The position numbers were made by a program, and so were the translations under genes. Under the pieces are notes generated by a model. That model worked only from the letters and a program-made list of their open reading frames with translations. It did not search any database and had not been told where the DNA came from. A stretch of DNA of 64,000 nucleotides. It comes from Allocoprobacillus halotolerans (GTDB lineage: Bacteria; Bacillota_I; Bacilli_A; Erysipelotrichales; Coprobacillaceae). Below are positions 55,820-64,000 of the stretch, piece after piece. The DNA lies in the NCBI RefSeq assembly GCF_024399475.1, contig NZ_CP101620.1:1841608-1905607 (forward strand). Reading direction: 5' to 3'. The stretch's first letter is position 1. Every line of letters begins with the position of its first letter.

Positions 55820-57714
55820 GTCTTTGTATGCCGGGCATGGCATATATCTAGGTGGTGAAAGTCCACTGTGGGGGGCGATGTCGCAACTGCCAACCACTAG
55901 CCAATATCAAGGGTGTCTATCGTGAGATGGAATCTGAAAGAAGATGGAGGCAAAGTCCTGGTCCGAGGAACACGAATCACATCAGGCATATAATAGGGAC
56001 GAGTGTGCAAAACAACACGAAGTCATAAGAGGTTGCGGAATAGGACTATTATATGTAAATGTGGCGGATATATGGGAGGAAAGAGATATGACCTTATCCC
56101 GGGAGGTCTCACTAGCGATACAGCAGTAACAACGAATAGTGAGAAGTCAGCAGAAGTCGTAGTAGTAAGGAAGTGACTGTAATGGTCATGGAGCGAAGGA
56201 CTGAATAAATCTATCAGTTATTGAATTTTGAATTGATTTCATTATACGAAACCGTGGAGATAGACGAGTACACTAGAAGACCCGAAAGAAGAATGTAGGG
56301 AAGGTGAGTATAATGGATAGCGAAAGAAATGGAGGTAACGAAAATATGAAAACTGATAACACATTGCTTGAGGAAATGCTTAGTGATACTAATCTAGAAC
56401 TAGCATTTACACAAGTCAAACGAAACAAAGGTGCAAGTGGAGTAGATGGAATGGAAGTAGCTGAACTTAAAGACTATTTAGATAAACATCTAGAAGAAAT
56501 TAAGGACAGTATACGAAACAAGACATATAAGCCACAACCTGTGAGAAGAGTAGAAATACCCAAACCCGATGGCGGAATACGAAATCTAGGAGTGCCAACA
56601 GTACTTGATAGATTTGTCCAACAAGCCATAGCCCAAGTGTTAATACCTATCTATGAACCAATATTCAGTGACAATAGTTTTGGATTTAGACCAAATAGAT
56701 GTTGCGAAATGGCAATCATCAAAGCATTGGAATATATGAATGAAGGCTATCAGTGGATAGTAGATATAGACCTAGAAAAGTTCTTTGATACAGTTAATCA
56801 TGATAAACTTATTTCACTTGTCATGAAAGATGTAAAGAGTGGAGAAATAGTATCCCTAATTAGGAAGTTTCTAGTAAGCGGGATTATGATTGATAATGAA
56901 TATAAAGAGTCAGTCGTAGGAACACCACAAGGTGGAAATCTAAGTCCGCTACTCAGTAACATAGTTCTCAATGAACTAGATAAGGAAATGGAAGCACGAG
57001 GACTAAGATTCACACGATATGCAGATGATTGTATTATATTAGTGGGTAGCAGTAAAGCCGCCGATAGAGTAATGGAGAACATTAGTAAATTCATAGAAAA
57101 GAAACTAGGACTTAAAGTAAATATGACTAAAAGTAAAGTTTCCAAACCTAATGATATTAAATATCTAGGATTTGGATTCTATTATGACTCTTTTTCATCT
57201 ATGTGGAAAGCAAAACCACATGAGAAATCTATCGCAACACTGCAAACAAAACTAAAGAAACTAACAAATAGAAGTTGGTCAGTATCGTGGGAATATAGAA
57301 TACTTAAGATAAGACAACTTGTAAATGGGTGGATTAACTATTACCGTATTGGAAATTTTATAAAAGTCTGTAGAAAACTAGATGCACAAATAAGATTTAG
57401 GATACGTATGTACTTATGGAAGAAATGGAAAACCATAGGAAATAGAGAAAAGCAACTAAGAAAGTTAGGGGCATTACCATGGCAAGCTAAAACTTGGGCA
57501 AACAGTCGAAAATCATATGCAAGATGTGCAAGTACATTTCTTCAAACAAGAATAACTAATGATTTATTATATAGAAAAGGACTACCATCAATGGTAGCCC
57601 AATATCAGTTAAAACATATTTCAGTATAGATTTAAACCGCCGTATGCCGAACGGCACGTACGGTGGTGTGAGAGGTCGAAAATAAATATAAAATTATTTA
57701 TTTTCTCCTACTCG
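55820..57714 (+). mobile_element. Group IIC intron
   Basis: The 5' end GTCTTTGTATGCCGGGCATGG closely follows the Oceanobacillus iheyensis group IIC ribozyme start. Other matching blocks: GGTGAAAGTCCACTGTG, CAAGGGTGTC, ATGGAATCTGAA, GTCCGAGGAACACGAA, GCAAAACAACACGAAGTC, GAAGTCAGCAGAAGTC. Domain V near 57634-57670 is ACCGCCGTATGCCGAAC with GGCACGTACGGTGGT. Domain VI has an AAAATAAAT / ATTTATTTT stem and a bulged A near the end. The 5' exon is a terminator hairpin, the known IIC target. The 3' end is set to within a few bases. Confidence 0.85.
56346..57629 (+). CDS. ltrA: Group II intron reverse transcriptase/maturase (LtrA-type, no endonuclease domain)
   Basis: 427 aa from the ATG after GGAGG; an ATG 11 codons upstream is weaker. 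RT motifs: NKGASGVDGM, VRRVEIPKPDGGIRNLGVPTVLDRFVQQAI, FGFRPNR, WIVDIDLEKFFDTVNHDKL, GTPQGGNLSPLL, and the catalytic FTRYADDC. Domain X (maturase) follows from ~residue 310 (RSWSVSWEYRILKIRQLVNGWINYYRIG). There is no C-terminal HNH endonuclease, typical of class C. It is close in sequence to the intron maturase of Eubacterium rectale known for processive RT activity. It would splice and move the surrounding intron. Confidence 0.95.
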   Translation: MKTDNTLLEEMLSDTNLELAFTQVKRNKGASGVDGMEVAELKDYLDKHLEEIKDSIRNKTYKPQPVRRVEIPKPDGGIRNLGVPTVLDRFVQQAIAQVLIPIYEPIFSDNSFGFRPNRCCEMAIIKALEYMNEGYQWIVDIDLEKFFDTVNHDKLISLVMKDVKSGEIVSLIRKFLVSGIMIDNEYKESVVGTPQGGNLSPLLSNIVLNELDKEMEARGLRFTRYADDCIILVGSSKAADRVMENISKFIEKKLGLKVNMTKSKVSKPNDIKYLGFGFYYDSFSSMWKAKPHEKSIATLQTKLKKLTNRSWSVSWEYRILKIRQLVNGWINYYRIGNFIKVCRKLDAQIRFRIRMYLWKKWKTIGNREKQLRKLGALPWQAKTWANSRKSYARCASTFLQTRITNDLLYRKGLPSMVAQYQLKHISV

Positions 57715-57715
57715 A

Positions 57716-59506
57716 TTATTGAATTGGTTCAAAATCAGCTGCGCCATGTTTACATAAAGGACAGATAAAGTCATCAGGTAAAGTATCTCCCTCATAAACA
57801 TAACCACAGATTTTACATACATATCCTTTTTTACCTTCTGTTTGAGGTTTTGGTTTGACATTGTTTTGATAATATGTATAAGTCATTGTATCTAAATCAG
57901 AAATGACACGTGCTTCAGTCACTTTACAAATAAACATGCCATGTGTATTTAAATCAACATAACTTTCTACTTCTAATGACATAAAAGCATTAATATAACG
58001 TGGTAAGAAAGCTAAACCATTATCAGAATGAAGAGGTTCAAAACCTCCAAATTTATTTACTGTACGTCCACTCTGGAAACCAAATCTTTCGAAGATACTA
58101 AATGGAGCATCTACAGATAAACAATTGACATTTAATTTTCCTGTCTGTTTAATGACATGATGTGAATAATTTTGTTTATTAATATTGACAGCAATACGAT
58201 TAGGAGTATCACTGACTTGTGTAACAGTATTAACAATCAATCCATTATCTTGTTTACCATCATGACTTGTCACAACATATAAACCATAACCAATTTTAAA
58301 TAAAGCACTCATATCATGTTTATTGGCTTTTTCATTAGACTGGGCAATATAATCACGACATAATTCATCAGCTAATTTTTCAATCGCCTCTTGACTATCA
58401 CTATTCAGTGCTGATTTGATTGTGACATTGTTTTCAGTATAAGTTAAATCTTTACTATTTTCAAGCATTCCTTTCATGACTTTTATAGCCATTGGTGCCC
58501 ATGAACCATTTTCCATAAAAGCCACAGTACGTTTTTGGAAATTTCTTTCTGTTAAGTGATGAATAAATTCTTTCATGAATGGGAAAATATCAGCGTTATA
58601 AGTCACAGATGCCAATACAATTTTGCTGTATTGGAAAGCATCAGCTACACATAAAGCCATATCATCACGTGCTAAATCATGAATAACGACTTTTGGACAA
58701 CCTTTTTCAGTTAATTTGGCTCCTAATAACTCAATCGCTTTTTGAGTATGTCCATAAATAGAATTATAAGCAATGACAACACCATCTTTTTCTATATTAT
58801 AAGATGACCATGTCTGATAAAGATCAAGATAGTGATCAATATTCTCTTTTAAAATAGGACCATGTAATGGACAGATTGTTTGAATATCTAAAGCACTCGC
58901 TTTTTTAAGGACTGCCTGTACTTGTGCTCCGTATTTTCCAACAATGCCCATATAATAGCGACGGGCTTCATCATCCCAATCTTCTTCAACGTCATTGGCA
59001 CCAAATTTACCAAAAGCATCAGCTGAAAATAAGATATGATCTTTTTGATCATAAGTCATCATGACTTCAGGCCAGTGAACCATTGGTGCAAACACAAATG
59101 ATAATGTATGCTTTCCTAAACATAATTCTTCACCATTTTTCACAACCAATCTTTGATAACTTGCATCAAGTGAGAAGAATTGTTCCATCATCATAAATGT
59201 TTTCGCATTACCAACGAGTGTTGTTTGAGGATAAACTTTCATAAAATTCAAAATATTTGCTGAATGATCAGGTTCCATATGCTGGATGATTAAATAATCA
59301 GGAGTTCTACCATCCAATGCATCCGCAATATGATCAAGCCATTCATGTGTAAAATGAATATCAACTGTATCCATAACAGCGACCTTTTCATCTAAAATCA
59401 CATAAGAATTATAAGCCATTCCATGAGGGACATGATATTGTCCTTCAAATAAATCAATATGATGGTCATTGACACCAACATATTTTATATCTTCTGTTAC
59501 TAACAT
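57716..59506 (-). CDS. Four-domain flavodiiron protein (FDP-flavin reductase-rubredoxin)
   Basis: 596 aa. I chose the ATG (MLVTEDIKYVG) behind GGAGGAATAAAAAGT. Residues ~1-250: metallo-beta-lactamase diiron domain with HMEPDHSAN, VHWPEVMMTY, SADAFGKFG, CPLHGP. Residues ~255-400: flavodoxin (IAYNSIYGHTQKAIE). Residues ~420-550: flavin reductase (GYGLYVVTSHDGKQDNGLIVNTVTQVSDTPNRIAV). Residues ~560-596: rubredoxin, CKICGYVY and CPLCKHGA. The whole chain can move electrons from NADH-derived flavin to O2 or NO, giving water or N2O. It helps an anaerobe survive oxygen. The intron's 3' end touches its stop codon. Confidence 0.95.
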   Translation of the reverse strand: MLVTEDIKYVGVNDHHIDLFEGQYHVPHGMAYNSYVILDEKVAVMDTVDIHFTHEWLDHIADALDGRTPDYLIIQHMEPDHSANILNFMKVYPQTTLVGNAKTFMMMEQFFSLDASYQRLVVKNGEELCLGKHTLSFVFAPMVHWPEVMMTYDQKDHILFSADAFGKFGANDVEEDWDDEARRYYMGIVGKYGAQVQAVLKKASALDIQTICPLHGPILKENIDHYLDLYQTWSSYNIEKDGVVIAYNSIYGHTQKAIELLGAKLTEKGCPKVVIHDLARDDMALCVADAFQYSKIVLASVTYNADIFPFMKEFIHHLTERNFQKRTVAFMENGSWAPMAIKVMKGMLENSKDLTYTENNVTIKSALNSDSQEAIEKLADELCRDYIAQSNEKANKHDMSALFKIGYGLYVVTSHDGKQDNGLIVNTVTQVSDTPNRIAVNINKQNYSHHVIKQTGKLNVNCLSVDAPFSIFERFGFQSGRTVNKFGGFEPLHSDNGLAFLPRYINAFMSLEVESYVDLNTHGMFICKVTEARVISDLDTMTYTYYQNNVKPKPQTEGKKGYVCKICGYVYEGDTLPDDFICPLCKHGAADFEPIQ

Positions 59507-59730
59507 ACTTTTTATTCCTCCATTTCTTCTTTCATTATAGTCATATTGATACAAAAAATCAATCTTGATACCCAAAACATAAAATTGTTTATTTTGAATT
59601 TAAAAAAGTGTAAAATAAATATATAAAGCTGACGTAAAGAAAATCTTAAGTTTTTGTAAATTCATGAAAATGGTCTTGATTATATGATAAAGACATATTA
59701 TTTTTTTAGTGATAAATAAAGGAGGATATT

Positions 59731-61781
59731 ATGAAAGGTTGTAGAGAAAATAGAGAATTATCGTGGTTGAAATTTAATGACCGTGTTTTAATGCAGGCAA
59801 AGGATAAAGAAGTGCCTTTAGGAGAACAGTTAAACTTTGTGTCTATCTTTCAATCAAATATGGATGAATTTTTTATGGTGCGTATAGGAACATTATATGA
59901 TCAAATGTTATTTTACCCATCATCTAAAGATAATAAAACACAAATGACAGCAGAAGAACAATTAAAAGCATGTTTAATGAGAGTTGGTTTTTTAAATCGT
60001 AAAAAAAATCGTATTTATACACGTATTATGAATGATTTAAAAGAATATGGTTGGGGTATTTTAAAATATCACCAATTAAAAAATAAAGAAGATCGTAAGT
60101 ATTTTGAAAAGTATTTTGATTCAGAGATTTTACCTTTGATTTCACCACAAGTGGTGTCTAAAAGACAACCATTTCCTTTTTGAATAATAAGGAATTATAT
60201 ATTATTGTACAATTGGAATCTAAAAAAGGAAAACGTAAAATGGGAATTGTATCTTGTGGTAATGCGATAGATGAAAGAATGTTGGCTGTTCCAAGTATGC
60301 AAGGACAATTTATTTTGGTAGAAGATATTATTTTGCATTTTGTTTCTAAAGTCTTTAGTAAATATACAATTAAAAATAAAGGTTTTATTCGTGTGACAAG
60401 AAGTGCTGATATTGATGAAGATGATCATTCTTTAGAAGGACATGATGATTATCGTGAAATGATGGAAACATTGATTAAACAACGTCGTAAATTATGTCCA
60501 ATTCGTTTGGAAATCTCTGAAGGTTTGGAAGAATTAGAAATCATGATGTTGATGAATTTCTTGAATTTAAAGAAAAATCAGGTGTTTTTATCACAAGTAC
60601 CATTGGATTTAGGCTTTATTGGAACATTGCGTGATCATTTACGTATGTTGCATCCTCAGTTGTTCTATAAACGTTTAGAGCCTAGAAACAGTCCAATGGT
60701 TGAAAATGCGGTTCCAATGATGAAACAAATTGGGAAGAAAGATATTTTATTGGCATATCCATTTGAATCGATGTCACCATTTTTGAGATTGCTTGATGAA
60801 GCCAGTCGTGATCCACAGGTTGCTAGTATCAAGATGACACTTTATCGTGTGGCTAAAAATTCAAAGATTGTTAAATCTTTAATAAGAGCAGCTGATAATG
60901 GCAAAGAAGTTGTTGTTTTGGTGGAATTAAGAGCACGTTTTGATGAAGAAAATAATATTGACTGGTCAAAACGTCTAGAGGCTGCTGGTTGTCGTGTGAT
61001 TTATGGTTTAGATGGTTATAAAGTGCATTCTAAATTATGTTTGATTACTTATAAAAATAGTCAAGGTGTTCAATATGTTTCACAGATTGGTACAGGTAAC
61101 TATAATGAAAATACCGCTAAACTTTATACTGATTTAGCTTTAATGACACATAATCATGAATTAGGGGAAGAAATTAATGATGTTTTTAATCATTTGAGTT
61201 TAGGAGAAACAATGAGTGAAACACAACATTTGATGGTTGCACCTCATTGTATGTTATCTAAGATTTGTGAATATATTGATGAACAAATTGCTTTGGCTAA
61301 AGAAGGTCAAGAGGCTTATGTTGGTTTTAAATGTAATTCAGTAACTTCAAGAGTCATGATTAACAAATTGATTGAAGCCAGTCGAGCAGGCGTTAAGATT
61401 GATATGATTGTCAGAGGTATTTGTTGTATTATTCCTCATGTGGAAGGTTATACTGATAATATTCGTGTAATTTCTATTGTGGGACGTTATTTAGAACATT
61501 CACGTATTTATATTTTTGGTGTTGGGGATAATCGTAAAGTTTATATTTCTTCAGCGGATTTAATGACAAGAAATCTAGAAAGACGTGTAGAAGTTGCAAC
61601 ACCAATTTATGATAAGAAAATTCAAAGAATTATTTGTGCAATGTTTACAACAATGTTGAAGGATAATGTCAAAGCTTGTGAATTATTAGGTGATGGAAGT
61701 TATAAGCGTATTAAAAATAAACAGGCAAGTATGAATAGTCAGGAGTATTTCTTTAAAAAAGGTATTGATGTAAAGGAGTGA
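59731..61781 (+). CDS. ppk: Polyphosphate kinase (frameshifted)
   Basis: About 683 aa after repair, with AAGGAGG. The N-terminal domain begins MKGCRENRELSWLKFNDRVL and NFVSIFQSNMDEFFMVRIG. The frame breaks near 60181, where five T need six to read PFPFLNNKELYIIV. Catalytic-domain motifs: IKMTLYRVAKNSKIVKSLIRAADNGKEVVVLVELRARFDEENNIDW, then GYKVHSKLCLI with the phosphorylated His, and LEHSRIYIFGVGDNRKVYISSADLMTRNLERRVE. It makes polyphosphate from ATP reversibly. A phosphofructokinase gene starts within 5 bases of the stop. Confidence 0.9.
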
Positions 61782-61785
61782 GATG

Positions 61786-62856
61786 ATGAGGGTTGGTCTT
61801 TTAACGAGTGGAGGTGATTGTCAGGCTTTAAATGCGACAATGCGTGGGCTTGTCAAAACACTCTATCAACAAAGAAAAGATATTGAGATTATTGGTTTTC
61901 TAGATGGTTATAAAGGTTTGATGTATGAAAATTATCAAATTATGCAACCTCAAGATTTTGAGGATATTTTAAATAAAGGTGGAACGATTTTAGGATCTTC
62001 TAGATGTCCATTTAAAAAAATGCGTGTGATTGAAAATGGTTTTGATAAAGTGGCAGCCATGAAAAAAACATATCAAAAGTTAAAATTAGATTGCTTAGCT
62101 GTTTTAGGTGGTAATGGTTCATTAAAGACTGCGAATTTATTATCACAAGAAGGGTTAAATGTTATTGGTTTACCTAAAACAATAGATAATGATACATGGG
62201 GAACTGATTATACTTTTGGTTTTCAATCAGCCGTTGATATTGCTTCAAGATATTTAGATGAAATTCAAACAACAGCTTCAAGTCATAGTCGTGTCTTTAT
62301 TGTTGAAATTATGGGACATAAAGTGGGGCATTTGTGTTTGTCGGCAGGTTTGGCTTCAGGGGCAGATATGATTTTGTTGCCTGAAATTCCTTATGATATA
62401 GAAGTGGTTGCCAGAGATATTGAAAAAAGAATCAAGACAGGTAGAAGATCGATTCTCATTGCTTGTGCTGAAGGTGCTATTTCTAAAGAAGAATCGATGC
62501 TTTCTAAAAAACATTATAAGTTAAAAGTTGCAAGTCGTGAAGGTCAATCTGTGGTTTATGAGATTGCTGAAAAATTATCTCATTATATAGAGAAAGAAAT
62601 TCGTGTGTCTTGTGTTGGACATGCTCAGCGTGGTGGACAACCTTGTGCTTATGATCGTGAAATGGCGACATTGATGGGTGTCGAAGGAGCAAAATTGATT
62701 CTCAATAAAAATTATGGACAATTGGTTGTTTTGGTTGATCATCATTTGACATCTATTCCTTTATTGGAAACAGCTGGACAATTAAAATATGTAGATATTG
62801 AAGGAAGTGCTGTGCAAAATGCACGTTTAATGGGTATTTCTTTTGGTGATGTATAA
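61786..62856 (+). CDS. Second 6-phosphofructokinase, atypical nucleotide-site residues
   Basis: 356 aa; the ATG three bases upstream is an equal alternative. It is a phosphofructokinase-family protein: LLTSGGDCQALNATMRG, VLGGNGSLKTANLL, LPKTIDNDTWGTDYTFGF, VEIMGHKVGHLCL. Relative to PfkA, the metal Asp of GGDGS is Asn, while the following Gly (ATP type) is kept, and the usual Gly of PGTIDND is Lys (as in PPi enzymes). It therefore mixes ATP- and PPi-type features. It differs strongly from pfkA in the same window. Coupling to ppk is tight, so a link to polyphosphate or pyrophosphate is an attractive guess. Confidence 0.8.
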   Translation: MRVGLLTSGGDCQALNATMRGLVKTLYQQRKDIEIIGFLDGYKGLMYENYQIMQPQDFEDILNKGGTILGSSRCPFKKMRVIENGFDKVAAMKKTYQKLKLDCLAVLGGNGSLKTANLLSQEGLNVIGLPKTIDNDTWGTDYTFGFQSAVDIASRYLDEIQTTASSHSRVFIVEIMGHKVGHLCLSAGLASGADMILLPEIPYDIEVVARDIEKRIKTGRRSILIACAEGAISKEESMLSKKHYKLKVASREGQSVVYEIAEKLSHYIEKEIRVSCVGHAQRGGQPCAYDREMATLMGVEGAKLILNKNYGQLVVLVDHHLTSIPLLETAGQLKYVDIEGSAVQNARLMGISFGDV

Positions 62857-62857
62857 A

Positions 62858-62892
62858 GAATCTCTTGAGATTGATTTCTCAAGAGATTTTTG
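62858..62892. terminator. Bidirectional terminator
   Basis: AATCTCTTGAG - ATTGATT - TCTCAAGAGATT with T-run; separates convergent genes. Confidence 0.85.
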
Positions 62893-63757
62893 TTAGGCTT
62901 CAATTAATCCAAAATGAACAAAAGCATTATAGAGTCCATCTTGATCGACATCATCAGTGACATAGTCAGCCATGGCTTTGATTTCGTCACCACCACGACC
63001 CATCGCAACACCTACCTGGCAGTATTCAAGCATAGGAATATCAATTTTAACATCTCCAAAAGCAAATGTATCTTCGATGCTGGCATCAAGATATTTCAAT
63101 AATTTATCAATCGTATGAGCTTTGGTAATGTTTTTACTCCTAAATCACCAAATAAAGCAATTTCACCTTTGCCACTCCAAGTTCCTGGTTTCAAATCTGG
63201 GAATTCTCCAATAGAATCTAAATGATCTTGATAGCTTTCTAAGATAAAGCTAACCTTATGTAAATCATCACGATATAATTCAACACCATAGATCATTTCA
63301 GGGAAAATATCACGTACTGTCATTTCTTCAGCATGATCTTTTCCTTTTCTTTTACAATATTCTTTAATAACAGGGTTTCCTCTTTCTTCAAAGTTTTCAC
63401 TGGCAAATAAACCATTATTACTTTCAAGATAAAATTCTAAATGTCTAGATTTAACCAATCTACAATATGACGACATTGTTCTTTGGTAATCAATTGCTGC
63501 ATCACAATATGATCTTGATGTTCTACATAACTTCCGTTTCCACCAATCATACCATCCAATCCAATATCCCAGATATAATCATAAACTTCGGCTTTACTTC
63601 TTCCTGTACAAATATAAACTTTGTGTCTATTGGCATGGGCTTTTTGAATCGCTAACGCAGCTGATTCAGGTAATTTGTTTTCATAGTCTAATAATGTTCC
63701 ATCAACATCAATAAATATAATTTTACTCTTGATTTCCACTCCTTTACTTGTTTTCAT
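62893..63757 (-). CDS. Cof-type HAD-IIB phosphatase (two frameshifts)
   Basis: About 288 aa after repair. HAD motif I FIDVDGTLLDYENKLPESAALAIQ near the N-terminus, motif II YICTGRSKAEV, then a C2-type cap, and motif IV AFGDVKIDIPMLEYC plus VGVAMGRGGDEIK. The first break near 63450 is three A needing four (WLKSRHLEFYLESN); the second near 63131 is five A needing six (GVKNITKAHTIDKLL). Cof-type phosphatases dephosphorylate sugar phosphates, FMN or similar small molecules. The ATG used has a weak ribosome site, so a slightly later start is possible. Confidence 0.85.
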
Positions 63758-63897
63758 TATAAAAGAAAATCAAAAACAAAACATGGATTTAAAGAGAAAT
63801 GTAAAGAATATGCAAAAAAAGAGAAAAAAATATTATCATTTCTTTAATGTTTGCGAAAGGAATAGATTTATTTTAAAATAATATAAAGGTGGTATAT

Positions 63898-64000
63898 ATG
63901 TATATTGAAACAAAACAACAGTATTCGCAATTTCAAGGAGATGAATTAACTGATTTACTTGGCAAAATGACTTTTCAGATTAATAATTTTGGTTTATGGC
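63898..64000 (+). CDS. Unidentified protein, 3' truncated by window
   Basis: 34 visible codons from an ATG after AAAGGTGG, open to the window edge. Reads MYIETKQQYSQFQGDELTD then LLGKMTFQINNFGLW. No family can be assigned from this fragment. The sequence before it (63758-63890) is AT-rich promoter-like DNA. Confidence 0.5.
   Translation, partial: MYIETKQQYSQFQGDELTDLLGKMTFQINNFGLW

Noticed and set aside
56346-57629. Reverse transcriptase as part of a retron or DRT defence system
   Set aside because: The surrounding group II intron ribozyme sequence, domain X and domain V show it is an intron maturase.
1-64000. CRISPR array, rRNA or tRNA genes
   Set aside because: No regularly spaced repeats and no tRNA-like or rRNA sequence were recognised anywhere in the window.
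1-64000. Alternative genetic code (TGA = Trp) explaining the broken genes
   Set aside because: Intact genes end in TGA at sensible positions, and the breaks require base gain or loss, not read-through.

Overview
The window looks like chromosomal DNA of a low-GC anaerobic Firmicute. The gene set, the strong A+T bias and protein styles such as a TGS-less ThrRS and a four-domain flavodiiron protein suggest a gut Erysipelotrichia/Coprobacillaceae-type bacterium; that placement is an inference from gene content only. TGA is used as a stop. Most genes are on the + strand. Many genes carry single-base frameshifts, nearly all losses of one base in a homopolymer run, including in genes that should be essential (dnaE, thrS, dnaI). 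I read most of these as consensus sequencing errors and list such genes as single CDSs with the break noted.

Layout. 1-2.8 kb: UbiB-like kinase (cut by the window edge), a Crp/Fnr regulator, a YitT membrane protein. 3.2-5.1 kb: a two-gene ATPase plus TOPRIM-like cassette, a probable phage-defence module. 5.4-9.9 kb: ahpC with a permuted AhpF-like reductase behind a palindromic operator, a RelB antitoxin with a truncated toxin, a proline-rich small protein, a membrane protein and a DNA glycosylase. 10.1-12.0 kb: FMN riboswitch, two RibU-like ECF S components, a PPOX flavoprotein. 12.2-22.7 kb: LCP ligase, then aromatic amino acid biosynthesis. One DAHP synthase gene sits behind a T-box with a UAC (Tyr) specifier. 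A near-identical second copy behind a T-box with a UUC (Phe) specifier leads the operon aroF-aroB-aroA-aroC-pheA-aroK. A DUF1016/YhcG nuclease gene lies between the two copies.

22.9-31.6 kb: ROK kinase, thyA-dfrA-plsC, a RhuM gene between direct repeats, then a flavinylated-lipoprotein/ApbE pair resembling extracellular electron transfer parts. 31.6-43.3 kb: DNA replication and repair (dnaE, polA, mutM, coaE, dnaB, dnaI), then glycolysis (pfkA, pyk). 44-46.5 kb: a Thr T-box driving a GNAT acetyltransferase and thrS. 46.5-52 kb: cysK, a CDF metal exporter, and a Met T-box driving metNIQ. 52.1-52.7 kb: a Phd/RelE-type toxin-antitoxin pair followed by a small metQ relic. 53-55.8 kb: a degraded FtsX-type ABC exporter. 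55.8-57.7 kb: a group IIC intron with its reverse transcriptase, inserted at a terminator-like hairpin. 57.7-64 kb: four-domain flavodiiron protein, ppk with a second phosphofructokinase, a Cof-type HAD phosphatase, and the start of an unidentified gene.

Four T-boxes and one FMN riboswitch couple amino acid and flavin supply to their genes by RNA sensing. Accessory genes (nuclease, RhuM, toxin-antitoxin) each lie between direct copies of neighbouring core sequence, which hints at a shared way of arriving. I see no rRNA, tRNA or CRISPR array.
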